Source: JACTOJ01 sp032335695
GTDB taxonomy: Bacteria > Bacillota > Clostridia > Clostridiales > Clostridiaceae
NCBI RefSeq assembly: GCF_032335695.1
Contig: NZ_JACTOJ010000005.1
Location: forward strand, 186,001-250,000
Direction: 5' to 3'
DNA: 64,000 nt
Under the pieces are notes generated by a model, which ran no database searches, was not told the DNA's origin, and saw only the letters and a program-made list of their open reading frames with translations. The position numbers and the translations under genes are program-made. This document shows positions 62,906 to 64,000 of the stretch, piece after piece. Every line of letters begins with the position of its first letter. Position 1 is the first letter of the stretch.

Positions 62906-63421
62906 CTAAAATGCTATCATTACTATACTAGAACATAAAATGCCTAATAAAATACCGCTGAATACATCTAATGGATAATGTACCTTCAAGTACAACCTTG
63001 AAAATGCAATTAGAATTGCAATCATAACTGCAATACTGCTAATCCAGTTATTCATATTAACAAATATACTTGCCGCGGCAAAGGAAGAAGCTGAATGCCC
63101 CGATGGAAACGAATATGTTACGGGCCTAGCTATAAGTAATTTCTCATCTACTATTTCAGTAAATGGCCGAGATCTTTTAACAATATGTTTTATTATTCCT
63201 TCACCCATTATTGTAGTTAATAAAAGAGAGCTCATAAGCATAATCCCTTCAAATCTATAGCTTTTATTCTCTAAAAGCATTAAGGAAACAGCTATCCAAA
63301 TAACGCCGAAATTTCCAAGAGAAGTTACTACAGGCATAATTCTATCTAATATGGGATTTTTAAAATGTTTATCTATATACTCTAATGCTCTTATATCAAT
63401 CACTTGCAAAAACTCCATCAT
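62906..63421 (-). CDS. PAP2 family lipid phosphatase
   Basis: 171 aa with several membrane helices. All three catalytic motifs are present: K78-x6-R85P86, PSGH at 106-109 and SR-x5-H-x3-D (R142, H148, D152). Such enzymes hydrolyse undecaprenyl diphosphate or phosphatidic-acid-type lipids. The first of two ATGs is chosen, 7 bases from GGAGG. It is encoded beside a second PAP2 gene. Confidence 0.9.
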   Translation of the reverse strand: MMEFLQVIDIRALEYIDKHFKNPILDRIMPVVTSLGNFGVIWIAVSLMLLENKSYRFEGIMLMSSLLLTTIMGEGIIKHIVKRSRPFTEIVDEKLLIARPVTYSFPSGHSASSFAAASIFVNMNNWISSIAVMIAILIAFSRLYLKVHYPLDVFSGILLGILCSSIVMIAF

Positions 63422-63529
63422 TTATAACCCTCCTGGCTGTTATTAAGAATACCCCTCTCGTATCTTCTATTCTATCTTTCCACATTAAAATCACATTAAA
63501 TTTTAATTACAAAACAGCTATATTTTTCA

Positions 63530-64000
63530 CTATAGTGTCTTTATGTCACCATTGCTTAACCCAAGTCTTATAATTATTTTGTCCTCAATAGCTTTATATA
63601 AATTTATAACTATGTTTCGTAACTTTAAATTGTAAATCCAGCTTGTAAAAAGAACCATTATATACGCACCTATAACATCAGCAGGGTAGTGATGACCTAC
63701 ATATACTCTTGAAAATCCTACAAATAATGATAATACAGTTAAAGCTATACTGAGCCATTTATTATAGCTTGCAAATCCTCTTGCTATACTCATTGTTCCT
63801 GTTGCATGATCACTTGGAAATGATGCATCTTGAACATGATGAAATAATAAATTAACCTTATTGTGTACAAATGGCCTATCCACATAATAAATTCCACCAA
63901 TTATAGAACTTATAATCATATTTATAATCGTAAATATTAATGTACTAACCGCAGATTGTCTGCATTCCAGATTCTTATTTAAAATTCCTCTTAAAAACAC
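63530..64000 (-). CDS. PAP2 family, BcrC-like undecaprenyl diphosphatase (5' end cut)
   Basis: 156 residues are visible and the frame runs off the window, so the start is outside. Motifs VDRPF, SFPSDH (60-65) and SRVYVGHHYPAD match BcrC-type PAP2 phosphatases, which release undecaprenyl phosphate and give bacitracin tolerance. The SDH form is usual for BcrC. The lysine expected in the first motif is not seen in the visible part. Confidence 0.85.
   Translation of the reverse strand: MFLRGILNKNLECRQSAVSTLIFTIINMIISSIIGGIYYVDRPFVHNKVNLLFHHVQDASFPSDHATGTMSIARGFASYNKWLSIALTVLSLFVGFSRVYVGHHYPADVIGAYIMVLFTSWIYNLKLRNIVINLYKAIEDKIIIRLGLSNGDIKTL

Noticed and set aside
1..64000. CRISPR arrays, tRNA or rRNA genes, insertion sequences
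   Set aside because: No regularly spaced repeats, cloverleaf-like GC-rich segments or transposase frames were seen on reading both strands; a tRNA scan was not run.

Overview
The window is 64 kb of chromosome from a low-GC, spore-forming, Gram-positive anaerobe, most likely Clostridium sensu stricto or a close relative. This rests on AT-rich intergenic DNA, strong GGAGG ribosome sites with frequent TTG starts, Firmicutes regulators (CodY, RemA, PrkC/PrpC), an acetate-forming pta-ackA pair, and sporulation genes (spoVS, ylbJ, spoVM). The species cannot be fixed from the sequence alone. No rRNA, tRNA, CRISPR array or intact insertion sequence was seen.

Region 1 (1-9.0 kb, minus strand): translation and envelope genes: cdsA (cut by the window edge), uppS, frr, pyrH, tsf, rpsB, then codY, topA, dprA and yraN. 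Region 2 (9.2-29.2 kb): a plus-strand comM gene and a methyltransferase interrupt the block. The minus strand then carries rnhB, rbgA, rplS, trmD, rimM, khpA, rpsP, ffh, ylxM, ftsY and smc, followed by spoVS, a radical SAM gene, rnc, the fatty-acid and phospholipid genes acpP, plsX, rpmF and yceD, and ackA-pta. Region 3 (29.4-38.7 kb): plus-strand tmcAL and ylbJ meet minus-strand coaD, rsmD, recG, fakA and asp23. Plus-strand rpmB faces spoVM and a small membrane protein. Region 4 (38.8-52.4 kb, minus): thiN, rsgA, prkC, prpC, rlmN, rsmB, fmt, def, priA, coaBC, rpoZ, gmk, remA, yicC. This is the classic Firmicutes housekeeping string, with start and stop codons often overlapping.

Region 5 (52.6-64 kb) is the accessory part. 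It holds an asparaginase, an ArsC/Spx-like protein, a YciI-like protein, a cytosolic chemoreceptor with its own CheW, a hybrid sensor kinase that has lost its phosphoacceptor histidine, a short tyrosine recombinase and a histidine-rich YmaF-like protein. It ends with a cluster of DedA, a BcrAB-like ABC transporter, an unknown secreted protein and two PAP2 phosphatases. That last cluster combines enzyme types linked to undecaprenyl-phosphate recycling and cell-wall antibiotic resistance, and is the best candidate here for an uncharacterised functional module.

Small genes found by reading the sequence directly are spoVM (22 aa), a 54-aa membrane protein beside it and a 30-aa membrane peptide upstream of smc. 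Several promoters, leaders and terminators are also marked; they fit standard consensus patterns by eye and were not tested computationally.
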